Positions 17,301 to 25,943 of a DNA stretch of 53,325 bases are shown piece after piece (position 1 is the stretch's first letter; every line of letters begins with the position of its first letter). A program made the translations under genes and the position numbers. The stretch spans positions 1-53,325 of the forward strand of contig WPAF01000011.1 in NCBI GenBank assembly GCA_009772965.1, written 5' to 3'. Under the pieces are notes generated by a model, which was given only the letters and a program-made list of their open reading frames with translations, did not search any database and had not been told where the DNA came from. Origin of the DNA: Candidatus Saganbacteria bacterium. Lineage in GTDB: Bacteria > Margulisbacteria > WOR-1 > XYC2-FULL-46-14 > WPAF01.

Positions 17301-18881
17301 GTGAAGCAATTAATTTCAAGTATTGTTGAAAAATCAATAAGTAATATTTATTCTCTGCAAGAAAAGGTTGAAATCAATATCCCCAATAAAAGGTTTGGCG
17401 ATTACTCAACAAATATTATCCTTCAAATCAGCTCAAAAATAAATGAACCCATCGCAGAAATTGCCGCTAAAGCAGTAAATAGTATTTTAAAAGAAAGCAA
17501 ATTATTTAAAAACGTTGAATGCACAAAAAACGGTTTTATCAATTTCACCATAAACGATGAGTATTTATCCGCTCAAATAAAAGAAATAAGAAAACAAGGG
17601 AAATTATACGGGACATCCAGCATTGGTAAAGGCAAAACTGTCCTCCTTGAATTTGTATCCGCCAATCCAACAGGGCCTCTTCATATTGGGCACGGCAGAT
17701 GGGCGGCAATAGGGGATAATATCGCAAGCTTGCTTTCAGCAGTTGGTTATAAAGTTGAAAGGGAATATTATATTAATGATGTAGGCAATCAAGTTGAAAA
17801 GCTTGAACTTTCAGTTAGGGCTCGAGCAAATAATAAAGAAATCCCGGAAGGCGGCTATGGGGGGGCATATGTTATTGACTTGGCAGAAAAACTAAAAGCG
17901 GATTTAAATAAGCCAAATTTTAGAATTCTTTTGATAAATGCGATTCTCGATGACCAAAAACGGGTGTTGCGGGAATTTGGTCTTTCATTTGATAACTATT
18001 ATTCTGAAGAGACTTTGCATAAATCCGGGAAAGTAAAAGAAACTTTAAATCTTCTGGATAAATCAGGAAATACTTTTAATGAAGGCGGAGCTTTATGGTT
18101 TAAATCTATGGATTTAGGCGATGACAAAAATCGGGTATTGGTCAAAGAAACAGGGGAAACAACTTATTTTGCTGCCGATATAGCCTACCATCTGGATAAA
18201 TTTAAACGGGGATATTCCCATATAATCAATATCTGGGGCGCAGATCACCATGGATATGTTCCGCGTTTAAAAGCGGCGCTTAAAGCTTTGGGGCTTGAAA
18301 CAAATAAATTAGAAATAATTATAGGGCAAATGGTGGCTCTTTTTAGGGGAAAAGAACCCGTTAAAATGTCAAAGAGGACAGGGGAAATGATTACACTTGA
18401 AGAAGTAATCCAAGAAATCGGCAAGGATTCGGCCAGATTTTTTCTTGCCATGACCTCGGCTCAAAGCCACTTGGAATTTGATTTGGAGCTGGCAAAAAAG
18501 CATGCCGCATCAAACCCCGTTTATTATGTCCAATACGCGCATGCCCGCCTTTGCAGTATATTCAGGGAAGGGCATGGAATTGTTTTAAATGAAAAAGCGG
18601 ATTTAGGATTATTAACCCATCCGGCTGAAAGGGATTTAATATTAAAACTCATCAGCATTAAGGATGAAATCATTTCCGCCGCGTTAAAGAGGGAGCCGCA
18701 TATAATGATTGAATATGCCAAGAATTTATCCGCTCTTTTCCATAATTACTATCATAAATGCCGGATTTTATCTGACGATTTAGAATTAACTTCCGCCCGA
18801 CTGATGCTTGCTGATGCGGCTCGAATTGTGCTAAAGAATGTGTTAGAATTATTAAAAGTTGAAGCTCCTGAGAGGATGTGA
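17301..18881 (+). CDS. argS: Arginyl-tRNA synthetase
   Basis: Class I aminoacyl-tRNA synthetase that charges tRNA-Arg. 526 residues, a little shorter than the typical 550-580. The HIGH motif appears in FVSANPTGPLHIGHGR (about 116-131) and the KMSK loop in PVKMSKRTGEM (about 353-363). An N-terminal Add1-like tRNA-binding domain and a C-terminal DALR anticodon-binding domain (YVQYAHARLCS to the end) are present. GTG is used as start, 3 bp after the previous stop, with no clear ribosome binding site, so translation may be coupled to the SLH gene. Confidence 0.95.
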   Translation: MKQLISSIVEKSISNIYSLQEKVEINIPNKRFGDYSTNIILQISSKINEPIAEIAAKAVNSILKESKLFKNVECTKNGFINFTINDEYLSAQIKEIRKQGKLYGTSSIGKGKTVLLEFVSANPTGPLHIGHGRWAAIGDNIASLLSAVGYKVEREYYINDVGNQVEKLELSVRARANNKEIPEGGYGGAYVIDLAEKLKADLNKPNFRILLINAILDDQKRVLREFGLSFDNYYSEETLHKSGKVKETLNLLDKSGNTFNEGGALWFKSMDLGDDKNRVLVKETGETTYFAADIAYHLDKFKRGYSHIINIWGADHHGYVPRLKAALKALGLETNKLEIIIGQMVALFRGKEPVKMSKRTGEMITLEEVIQEIGKDSARFFLAMTSAQSHLEFDLELAKKHAASNPVYYVQYAHARLCSIFREGHGIVLNEKADLGLLTHPAERDLILKLISIKDEIISAALKREPHIMIEYAKNLSALFHNYYHKCRILSDDLELTSARLMLADAARIVLKNVLELLKVEAPERM

Positions 18882-18886
18882 ATTTT

Positions 18887-19798
18887 ATGAAACAGGCATT
18901 TTTCAAGGGTAAATTTGTACCGTTTTCCGAGGCTAAAATCAGCATAATGACCCATGCTTTTAATTACGGAACGGCTTGTTTTGAAGGGATTCGCGGCTAT
19001 TACAACAACAATAAAAAACAATTATATATATTAAAACTGACTGAACATTATGAAAGGCTGATCCAATCTTGCAAGATTGTCAGGATTAACCTGAAGTATT
19101 CTCTTGAAGAAATGTGTAAAACAACCCTTGAGCTGGCAAAAAGAAACGATTATCAGGAAGATGTATACATAAGGCCGCTAGCTTATAAATCTGAAGAAAA
19201 AATCGGTCTTGGATTAAGCGGGGTAGAAGATGATTTTTGCATATATTTATCTCCTTTTGGAAAGTACTTAGATACAACCAAAGGAATTAAAGTGGCGGTG
19301 TCTACTTGGCGCAGGATTGATGACAGTTCAATCCCTGCTAGGGCAAAGCTGACAGGGTCTTATATCAATTCATCCCTTGCAAAATCAGAAGCCAAAGAAA
19401 ACGGCTTTGATGAAGCAATCATGCTTTCTATGGATGGGCATGTGTCCGAAGGCAGTGGGGAGAATCTTTTCTTAGTGCGCGGGCGCAAACTCATAACCCC
19501 ATATTTGGCAGACAATATACTTGAAGGAATCACCCGCAATTCAGTAATTGAGCTGGCAAAAAATGAATTGGGTCTTGAGGTTGAAGAAAGATCCGTAGAC
19601 CGCACCGAATTATATGTCGCCGATGAAATATTCCTCTGCGGAACCGGAGCAGAAATTGCTCCTGTCCTTGAAGTTGACAGAAGAAGCGTAAAAGAAGGCA
19701 AAATCGGATCTATTACCAAAAAACTTCAGGAGCTTTATTTTTCCGCGGTTAGGGGAGAAACAAGTAAATATTCAAGCTGGCTTACCCCTGTTAAATGA
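18887..19798 (+). CDS. ilvE: Branched-chain amino acid aminotransferase
   Basis: PLP-dependent fold-type IV aminotransferase of valine, leucine and isoleucine metabolism. 303 residues from the ATG at 18887. An in-frame GTG at 18878 overlaps the argS stop, but the AGAGGA site is too close to it and is well placed for the ATG. Family features include HAFNYGTACFEGIRGYY, the PLP lysine in ARAKLTGSYINS, DEAIMLSMDGHVSEGSGENLF and ILEGITRNSVIELA. D-amino acid transaminase and aminodeoxychorismate lyase share the fold; length and EGIR/GSGENLF motifs favour IlvE. It overlaps acpS by 4 bp. Confidence 0.92.
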   Translation: MKQAFFKGKFVPFSEAKISIMTHAFNYGTACFEGIRGYYNNNKKQLYILKLTEHYERLIQSCKIVRINLKYSLEEMCKTTLELAKRNDYQEDVYIRPLAYKSEEKIGLGLSGVEDDFCIYLSPFGKYLDTTKGIKVAVSTWRRIDDSSIPARAKLTGSYINSSLAKSEAKENGFDEAIMLSMDGHVSEGSGENLFLVRGRKLITPYLADNILEGITRNSVIELAKNELGLEVEERSVDRTELYVADEIFLCGTGAEIAPVLEVDRRSVKEGKIGSITKKLQELYFSAVRGETSKYSSWLTPVK

Positions 19799-20148
19799 TA
19801 AAAGGCATTGGAATTGATATAATTGAAATAAGCCGCATTAAAGATTCCGTTGAAAAATTCGGCAATAGTTTTCTTGGTAAAATATTTACAGATAATGAAA
19901 TAAAGTACTGCGCCACTAGTACAAATTCCTATAAATACCCCGAACTGGCAGCGCGCTTTGCCGCGAAAGAAGCATATTCAAAAGCAATTGGCACAGGTCT
20001 TCCCGGCATCAAATTCAAAGAAATAGAAATATCCAACAACAGCCAGGGCAAGCCGCATATTGCAGTTTCCGGTAAAATACAGGAAAATATCCATATTTCC
20101 ATATCGCACTCAATTGATTTTGCGGCCGCATTTGTGGTGATTGAATGA
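19795..20148 (+). CDS. acpS: Holo-[acyl-carrier-protein] synthase
   Basis: Transfers 4'-phosphopantetheine from coenzyme A to a serine of acyl carrier protein, activating it for fatty-acid synthesis. 117 residues, typical. The magnesium site is formed by the aspartate in GIGIDIIEISR near the N-terminus and the glutamate in ARFAAKEAYSKA; the C-terminal HISISHS motif is intact. Overlaps of 4 bp on both sides link it to ilvE and nnrD, an acpS-nnr pairing that is common in bacteria. Confidence 0.95.
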   Translation: MIKGIGIDIIEISRIKDSVEKFGNSFLGKIFTDNEIKYCATSTNSYKYPELAARFAAKEAYSKAIGTGLPGIKFKEIEISNNSQGKPHIAVSGKIQENIHISISHSIDFAAAFVVIE

Positions 20149-20996
20149 AGAAAATAAAAGATGCTGGTTTAAATAATATTTTCAAAAAAAGAAAAAATAA
20201 TTCACACAAGGGCAATTATGGAAAAGTATTTATTTTAGCAGGATCAGAAGGAATGCTTGGAGCAGGAATTTTATGCAGTAGGGCGGCATTAAAGGTTGGA
20301 GCCGGATTAGTTTATTTGGGAGTTCCTAAGTCTGCGCGAGACATTGTAAACATTGCTACTCCCGAGGCAATTATTTTTGGCATTGATTCGATAAAGGATA
20401 TTCCCGATTCAATTTTAGCATCCTCCGCTATTGCTATTGGTCCCGGGCTTGGATCAAGGAGAAAGATGTGTAAAGAATTATTGCTTTACTTAAAAGGCAA
20501 TAATTATAAAAACCCTGTTATTTTAGATGCTGACGGCATCAATGCTTTTGTAAATGATCTTGATATATTAAAGTCACTAGGACTCGATTTAATCATCACC
20601 CCGCATCCAGGAGAACTTGCCCGGCTTTTATCAAAACCCGTTGAAGAAATACAAACTAACAGGGAAAAAATAACTAGAGAAACTGCCTTAGGTATTAACT
20701 GCACGGTCGTTTTAAAAGGATGCCAAACAGTAATTGCTGATAAAAACGGGAAAGTTTTTTTAAACACAACTGGCAATCCCGGAATGGCTACCGCGGGATC
20801 AGGTGATGTCCTTTGCGGAATGATCGCGGGAATAGCGGCTCAAGGACATGATGCGATTAATTCTGCAATTGCGGGAGTTTTTCTTCACGGTTTAGCTGGT
20901 GATTTAGCCGCAAAAAAATATGGCGAATATGGTATGATATCTTCAAATATTTTGGAAACGATCCCGGAAGCGATAAAACATGTTAATAAATGTTGA
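20145..20996 (+). CDS. nnrD: ADP-dependent (S)-NAD(P)H-hydrate dehydratase
   Basis: Repairs damaged NADHX/NADPHX by ATP- or ADP-dependent dehydration. 283 residues of the ribokinase-like YjeF C-terminal (CARKD) family. Motifs seen are SHKGNYGKVFILAGS near the N-terminus, ITPHPGELARLL, and the anion-hole/catalytic GNPGMATAGSGDVLCG. The N-terminal epimerase domain (NnrE) often fused in bacteria is absent; the chain begins almost directly at the kinase-like fold. It overlaps acpS by 4 bp and mlaE by 17 bp. Confidence 0.92.
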   Translation: MKKIKDAGLNNIFKKRKNNSHKGNYGKVFILAGSEGMLGAGILCSRAALKVGAGLVYLGVPKSARDIVNIATPEAIIFGIDSIKDIPDSILASSAIAIGPGLGSRRKMCKELLLYLKGNNYKNPVILDADGINAFVNDLDILKSLGLDLIITPHPGELARLLSKPVEEIQTNREKITRETALGINCTVVLKGCQTVIADKNGKVFLNTTGNPGMATAGSGDVLCGMIAGIAAQGHDAINSAIAGVFLHGLAGDLAAKKYGEYGMISSNILETIPEAIKHVNKC

Positions 20997-21753
20997 AAAT
21001 TTAGGGCGGCTTGTAATTGAATATATAGAAGAAGCGGGGAAAACTACAATTTTATTCCTGGATACTTTTACGGGAATATTTTCCGGTAAAAGCAATATTC
21101 GATTGATCCTTGACCAAATGGTTAAAATCGGCATTGATTCAATTCCAATAGCAATTACATCAGCTTTTTTTGTGGGCATGGTTTTTGCGGTTCAAATTGC
21201 CACTGAATTTGTTAAATTTGGCGCGGGCAAGTATATTGGCGGTGTAATGGGAATAGCGGTAGCAAGGGAATTGGCTCCAGCGTTAACAGGCATTGTCATT
21301 TCAAGCCGGGTTGCCGCGTCAATTACCGCAGAAATTGGCACCATGAAAGTGACAGAGCAAATAGAAGCTTTAAACTCTTTGGGCAGCAATCCGATCAAAT
21401 ACCTGGTAATACCCCGATTTTTAGCTTGCATTTTTATGATGCCGCTGTTAACAATATTATCCGATATTTGCTCTTTTTTCGGGGGTTATTTTGTATCGGT
21501 ATATTTAATTAAAATCAACTCGGTTGATTATTTAAATTCCGCCCAACAGCTGTTGAAATATAATGATATTTATGGCGGCATTTTTAAATCTTTTATTTTT
21601 GGGATAATTATTTCAATCATCGCCTGCCGAAAAGGCTTAAATACAAAGGGCGGAGCAAAGGGAGTAGGAGAGGCAACAACAAGCTCGGTCGTGGCTTCGC
21701 TTATTGCCTTATTCATAGTAAATTATTTCCTTTCCGTATTATTATTTAAATGA
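20980..21753 (+). CDS. mlaE: MlaE-family lipid ABC transporter permease
   Basis: Inner-membrane permease of an Mla-type phospholipid transporter. 257 residues. It has an N-terminal amphipathic segment, about five hydrophobic helices and the conserved MlaE stretch VARELAPALTGIVISSRVAA followed by SITAEIGTMKVTEQIEAL. The C-terminal GLNTKGGAKGVGEATTSSVV is also family-specific. It forms a dimer that binds two MlaF ATPases and a ring of MlaD. The three genes mlaE-mlaF-mlaD are consecutive, the minimal set without mlaA, mlaB or mlaC. Its first 17 bp overlap nnrD. Confidence 0.94.
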   Translation: MLINVENLGRLVIEYIEEAGKTTILFLDTFTGIFSGKSNIRLILDQMVKIGIDSIPIAITSAFFVGMVFAVQIATEFVKFGAGKYIGGVMGIAVARELAPALTGIVISSRVAASITAEIGTMKVTEQIEALNSLGSNPIKYLVIPRFLACIFMMPLLTILSDICSFFGGYFVSVYLIKINSVDYLNSAQQLLKYNDIYGGIFKSFIFGIIISIIACRKGLNTKGGAKGVGEATTSSVVASLIALFIVNYFLSVLLFK

Positions 21754-22478
21754 TAAAAATAGAAAACATAAAAAAGAAATTCAACGGCCATTTTGTTTTA
21801 GACGGGATTTCGCTTACAATAAATGAAGGCGAAACGGTGGCGGTAATCGGGCCAAGCGGATGCGGCAAGTCCACTTTATTGAAACTAATAAACAGGCTGG
21901 AAGAGCCTACTTCCGGAAAAATAATTATTGACGGCCAGAATATTTTCAACCTGTCCGAAGATGAACTTGTAAAATTCAGGCAAAAGATCGGCATGGTTTT
22001 CCAATCTTCCGCTCTTTTTGATTCGCTTTCTGTATTTGAAAATGTTGCCTTTGCGCTAAGAGAGCATACGCAGTTAAATGAAAGGGAAATAAATAAAATT
22101 GTTTTAAAGAAAATGGAGCTTGTTGATTTATTGGGCAAAGAAAATATGATGCCTTCAGAACTTTCAGGAGGAATGCAAAAAAGAGTTTCAGTAGCCAGGG
22201 CTATAGCTATTAACCCCAAAATAATATTATATGATGAACCTACAACAGGATTAGACCCGATAACTTCAGTAACAATTGAGAATTTAATAAATAAGCTGGC
22301 TAAAGAGCTAAAAGTTACCTCAATTGTCGTTACGCATCAATTAAGCACTATATTTCGCACCGCAAATCGTATTATAATGCTTGATAATGGAAAATTTATT
22401 GAAAGCGGGACACCAGAAAAAACAAAAGAATCTAACAATCCTATAATTAAAACATTTATAAACTCAGGTGTCTGGTAA
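21750..22478 (+). CDS. mlaF: MlaF-family ABC transporter ATPase
   Basis: Cytosolic ATPase powering the MlaE permease. 242 residues. Walker A is GPSGCGKSTLLK, the Q-loop is in MVFQSSALFDSLS, the signature is LSGGMQKRVSVARA, Walker B is IILYDEPTTGLDP, and the switch histidine is in VVTHQ. The GMQKR variant of the signature is typical of the Mla/MCE transporter branch (MlaF, Ttg2A, Mkl). It overlaps mlaE by 4 bp. No MlaB (STAS) partner gene is present. Confidence 0.95.
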   Translation: MIKIENIKKKFNGHFVLDGISLTINEGETVAVIGPSGCGKSTLLKLINRLEEPTSGKIIIDGQNIFNLSEDELVKFRQKIGMVFQSSALFDSLSVFENVAFALREHTQLNEREINKIVLKKMELVDLLGKENMMPSELSGGMQKRVSVARAIAINPKIILYDEPTTGLDPITSVTIENLINKLAKELKVTSIVVTHQLSTIFRTANRIIMLDNGKFIESGTPEKTKESNNPIIKTFINSGVW

Positions 22479-22496
22479 ATAAAGAAGGAGCTTTTT

Positions 22497-23594
22497 ATGA
22501 AAACTGCGTATAAGGTTGGACTAATTACAATTGTTGCGGCGGTAATGCTGGCAGCTATGATCACATGGAAAAGCAATATATTATTAATCAGGGGCGGAAT
22601 AGAATTTTACGGATCTTTTACAAATATCGAAGGCCTTACTATAGGTTCTGAAGTTAGATATAGAGGTTTTACTATCGGGAAAGTCATGCATATAGATCCT
22701 GGGCCGCAAGACATTAGATTAACTGCAACCATAAAAAAGAATATAAACATTCCCAATGATTCCTATCTTAGGGTTGGTTTTGATGGGATTGTCGGCTTGA
22801 AATATCTTGAAATCAGGCCTGGCTCATCTGAAGTCTACGTTAAAGACGGCGATACGCTTGTTGGCATCAGCACGGCGGGTATTGTAGACTTTGTTGACAT
22901 AGGCGCAAAGAATTTGGTGGAAACAAAAGCAATTCTTGAAACAATAAGAAAAGTCATTGAAGACCCAAAACTACAAAGCGCCATTACAAATGCAGTTTTA
23001 GCAACAGAAAACATTACAGATAATGTAGGCAAATTAACAAGCGAATTAAGGGCGACCAACAAAGGAATTATGGATATAACTACCGATTCTAATTTCCAGC
23101 AAAATGTAAAAGGAACAATTAAACAAACAAATGAAACATTAGCTTCCGCAAATATGTTTTTTGAATCATTCAGCAAAATAAACTTAAAACCAAGCGCAGA
23201 TATTAGCTATGGATCGGCAGCTAATCAGGTAAGAGGAAATCTTGATGTTATCCAAAATGAGAAAAACTTTTTAAGGTTTGGAATAGGGGAGGGCCCAACC
23301 AGGGATTTATCATTGCAGGATATATATTTATCAGGAAAAGCTACCGATGTGCTTGGATTAAAGCTTGGAATGCTAAATTCACGCCTTGGCGGCGGTATTG
23401 ATTTATATCTTAATCCTTCGTTTAAACTTGCCGGCGATATATATGATATTAACAATCCTAAGCCCAATGTTCCAAAATTTAGGGTCTCCAGCTACTTTGG
23501 CCTGGTTAATTATTTAGATTTAATGCTGCAGGCTGATGATCTACTCAATTCTGCAAGAAACTTTTCATTCGGGATCAGTGTAAAGTCTCAATAG
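22497..23594 (+). CDS. mlaD: MlaD-type MCE protein with C-terminal barrel-like domain
   Basis: Substrate-binding MCE protein of the lipid transporter. 365 residues, about twice the length of E. coli MlaD. An N-terminal membrane anchor (about 5-25) is followed by the MCE domain (about 33-110, with YGSFTNIEGLTIGSEVRYRG and GIVGLKYLEIRPG). A helical stretch rich in T/N/A follows (about 125-225). The last 140 residues look like beta strands: LRFGIGEG, LYLNPSFKLAGDIYDI, RVSSYFGLVNYLDLMLQAD, ARNFSFGISVKSQ. This plan matches the long MlaD reported for diderm Firmicutes such as Veillonella, in which the C-terminus is an outer-membrane barrel. It would allow one protein to span the periplasm. A GAAGGAG site precedes the ATG. 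Confidence 0.88.
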   Translation: MKTAYKVGLITIVAAVMLAAMITWKSNILLIRGGIEFYGSFTNIEGLTIGSEVRYRGFTIGKVMHIDPGPQDIRLTATIKKNINIPNDSYLRVGFDGIVGLKYLEIRPGSSEVYVKDGDTLVGISTAGIVDFVDIGAKNLVETKAILETIRKVIEDPKLQSAITNAVLATENITDNVGKLTSELRATNKGIMDITTDSNFQQNVKGTIKQTNETLASANMFFESFSKINLKPSADISYGSAANQVRGNLDVIQNEKNFLRFGIGEGPTRDLSLQDIYLSGKATDVLGLKLGMLNSRLGGGIDLYLNPSFKLAGDIYDINNPKPNVPKFRVSSYFGLVNYLDLMLQADDLLNSARNFSFGISVKSQ

Positions 23595-23662
23595 ATAATC
23601 TCTAGAAACCGCGACGGTTAATCGCTAATTATGCTAAAAGCGCTCATATTCAATCTTTTACA

Positions 23663-23690
23663 ACGTCGTATAATATATCTTATGTCAAGT
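23663..23690. other. Candidate dif (XerC/XerD recombination) site at the gene-orientation switch
   Basis: Left arm ACGTCGTATAA (23663-23673), 6-bp centre TATATC (23674-23679) and right arm TTATGTCAAGT (23680-23690) give the 11-6-11 layout of chromosomal dif sites. By eye it matches the Bacillus subtilis dif at 22 of 28 positions and the Escherichia coli dif at 19 of 28, with the XerD-type right arm best conserved. It lies in the 221-bp gap between convergent mlaD (+) and the GH5 gene (-), where gene direction changes from mostly + to mostly -, as expected at a replication terminus. Confidence 0.72.
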
Positions 23691-23704
23691 ATACGTACAC
23701 TTCA

Positions 23705-23727
23705 ATATAGCTACTTTTTGGCTATAT
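23705..23727. repeat. Short inverted repeat beside the dif-like site
   Basis: ATATAGC (23705-23711) pairs with GCTATAT (23721-23727) around a 9-nt T-rich loop. It could be a weak bidirectional terminator for the convergent mlaD and GH5 genes, but no proper T-tract follows the stem. The rest of the 221-bp gap (23595-23815) is A+T-rich and also contains TTATCCACA (23755-23763), a DnaA-box match. Confidence 0.35.
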
Positions 23728-23815
23728 AATGCCTAATATATGGCCTTTTGTGGGTTATCCACAGAAGTTCTAAACAATTAATGTGTAAAAATGTGTTATC
23801 TTGAGCTTTTTAGCC

Positions 23816-25393
23816 CTATTTATTGAGGTTAATTAAGTAATCTTTGAATAATTTACCTGAAATGCTTGTATTATATGTCCAATCAGTTAATAAATTTGGA
23901 TACCAATCTGTGCTAAAACTCCATGCTGTCCAACTTATCTTTTTTGATTCTAAATAATTAATTAAATCATTGCCATATTTTTCGTCAGCTTTATAATTTT
24001 CTTTTGTATTCGGGTCAAAACCGAATTCTGTGGCAAAAACCGGGTAATTTTCTTTTATACTTCCAAAAGCATCATCCCATGATTTCTGCTTATTTGGATA
24101 TGGATGCGTGCCATACACGATATTTTGCCTATTTAATGGGTTATTTTTAACAAACGACAAATCATAGCCATAATCCAGTCCATTTACAATAATTTTAGCA
24201 TCATCATCAATATTTCTTATAATATCAACCAATTCCTCAGCTTTTTGCTTCCATTCAAGCCATGAATTTGAGCCATTATTGGCCTTATTCATTGTTGGCT
24301 CATTAAATATCTCATAAAATGCGATTCTATCGTCGTTTTTATTATAATGATTAGCTACATCTTTCCAAAATTCAATTAATTCGCTATTATTATACTTATA
24401 AATTGGATCTGTCCAAGGAGCCCCGTTTGCGGCTAAATTTTCATATGTTTCTTCAGGCGGAAAACCAATTGAATGGAAAACCAAAACGCAATAAATTTTA
24501 TTTTTTGCCGCGCTTTCAACTGCCCTATCCAAAATATTTAAATAATTTGACTTGCCATAAAAACGATAAGCTGTCGGATGGATTGGAATCCTAATAATTT
24601 TAGCTTTCCAGTTACTTATCTCGTTAAAATATCCATCATTTAAATTTTTATATATGGAATCCATCCATGCCGGATCTAGTATATTAACGCCCCTAAAAAC
24701 AACCTCAATACCCTTATCATCTAATATTTTATTGCCATTTATGCTGAATTTTGCAGGATATTCGCTAGTTTTAGCTGATTTTATTTGTGAGAATGGGCTA
24801 AACGTCTTTGTATTATTTACTGTTTTATATGCGCAAATCTTAAAATAATATAAAAGATCAGATTTAAGGCCGTTAATTGCGAGGCTTTCTGAAGCAATTT
24901 CTTTTGTGCCCAAATTTTCTGCGTTATTATCTGTCCCATAGCTTAAAAGATATCCCTCTGCAGTAACTTTTGACCAATTTAAACTTAAGCTATTGGAGCT
25001 GATATCGCTAATAATTAAATTATCCGGCGCTGACAATGGCTCAATTATAGCACTATTCGTATTTATGATTGTAATAACCGACTTTGCAGTTAAATCCTTA
25101 TAAGTCGCGATAATTTCGCACTCGCCGCTAACGCCAGCAGCCGCCTCAAACAATCCGGAATTTGATATTGTCCCGTATTTACTATCAGATATGTTCCATG
25201 CAGGATTAAAAGGCCTTTTTATCCCATCAGCAAACATGGCTTGGCATTCAAACTGCTGGACATTAGCTGACTGTAAAATTGATTTATTTGGGGTTATTTC
25301 AATAGAATTTACATCATATTTTCTGCTCTCGCATCCAATATTTGCAAGTATTGCTATCGTTATAACCAAACAAACAACTGCCCTATTGACCAT
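23816..25393 (-). CDS. Lipoprotein-like glycoside hydrolase family 5 protein with Ig-like and FN3 domains
   Basis: 525 residues. The N-terminus ends in ILANIGC, a lipobox (C21). Residues about 30-110 form a Big-type Ig-like domain (SIEITPNKSILQSANVQQF), about 118-205 an FN3 domain (SAPDNLIISDISSNSLSLNWSK), and about 215-520 a GH5 (cellulase-type) barrel. The catalytic acid/base is E365 in FYEIFNEPT and the nucleophile is E456 in FATEFGFD. The conserved RIPIHP and WSFSTDW are also seen. It should hydrolyse a beta-linked polysaccharide at the cell surface; the exact substrate cannot be stated. It is the last gene of a long - strand run and converges on mlaD. Confidence 0.85.
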   Translation of the reverse strand: MVNRAVVCLVITIAILANIGCESRKYDVNSIEITPNKSILQSANVQQFECQAMFADGIKRPFNPAWNISDSKYGTISNSGLFEAAAGVSGECEIIATYKDLTAKSVITIINTNSAIIEPLSAPDNLIISDISSNSLSLNWSKVTAEGYLLSYGTDNNAENLGTKEIASESLAINGLKSDLLYYFKICAYKTVNNTKTFSPFSQIKSAKTSEYPAKFSINGNKILDDKGIEVVFRGVNILDPAWMDSIYKNLNDGYFNEISNWKAKIIRIPIHPTAYRFYGKSNYLNILDRAVESAAKNKIYCVLVFHSIGFPPEETYENLAANGAPWTDPIYKYNNSELIEFWKDVANHYNKNDDRIAFYEIFNEPTMNKANNGSNSWLEWKQKAEELVDIIRNIDDDAKIIVNGLDYGYDLSFVKNNPLNRQNIVYGTHPYPNKQKSWDDAFGSIKENYPVFATEFGFDPNTKENYKADEKYGNDLINYLESKKISWTAWSFSTDWYPNLLTDWTYNTSISGKLFKDYLINLNK

Positions 25394-25424
25394 ACTTATT
25401 TATCGAATATTTATCGGCAGGATT

Positions 25425-25943
25425 TCAGAATTCTTTTCCAATATTTAAGTCAACTTCCGACAACATGCCTTTTTCATTTATATTGTTTAAGAGATATTTA
25501 ATTGTAATAATAAAATCCCATGACAAATAATCTGCGGAAATGGCGGAATAGTTCCCTTTATAGTTTACCGCACCAATAATATTTTGGGAAGCTCCTGACA
25601 TATTTGTAAAAGAGAAGTCCCTTGAAGCCATAAAATTAAAAATGCCCGCATGCAGGTTGGTTCGCCAATTATCTAAAAATTCCATCCTTAAGACCGCCCC
25701 AAAACGGGTAGCATTGAGCGTGGCAGAATATCCTACATCAGTCATCAATTGTTCAACTTCCGCCCCTATTTTTACTTCTCCCAGACTGTATAGCGCGTTT
25801 GCCCCCAAATTAAGCCCCAATCCCGCGCCAGAAACAAGTCCAAGATGAAAATCCGACATAAAAGATAATTTATCTAAGCTAATTGCCAGGCAAATATTTG
25901 AAAGCATAAATATGCAAAATACTGCAGCGGCAAAATTTTTCAT
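25425..25943 (-). CDS. Exported outer-membrane-barrel-like protein
   Basis: 172 residues with a signal peptide (MKNFAAAVFCIFMLSNICLA). The mature part has repeated strand-like segments: FHLGLVSGAGLGLNLGANAL, KIGAEVEQL, RFGAVLRMEF, RTNLHAGIFNFMAS, AVNYKGNYSAISADYLSWDF and EVDLNIGKEF. It ends in phenylalanine, as many outer-membrane barrel proteins do. No named family is recognised. It overlaps the purB stop by 4 bp (ATGA) and precedes the GH5 gene by 31 bp, so it is probably cotranscribed with both. Confidence 0.6.
   Translation of the reverse strand: MKNFAAAVFCIFMLSNICLAISLDKLSFMSDFHLGLVSGAGLGLNLGANALYSLGEVKIGAEVEQLMTDVGYSATLNATRFGAVLRMEFLDNWRTNLHAGIFNFMASRDFSFTNMSGASQNIIGAVNYKGNYSAISADYLSWDFIITIKYLLNNINEKGMLSEVDLNIGKEF

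Noticed and set aside
23755-23763. Perfect DnaA-box match TTATCCACA near the dif-like site
   Set aside because: It is a single strong box in a convergent gap with no dnaA/dnaN neighbourhood and no cluster of boxes. Gene orientation indicates a terminus, not an origin, so no oriC is called.
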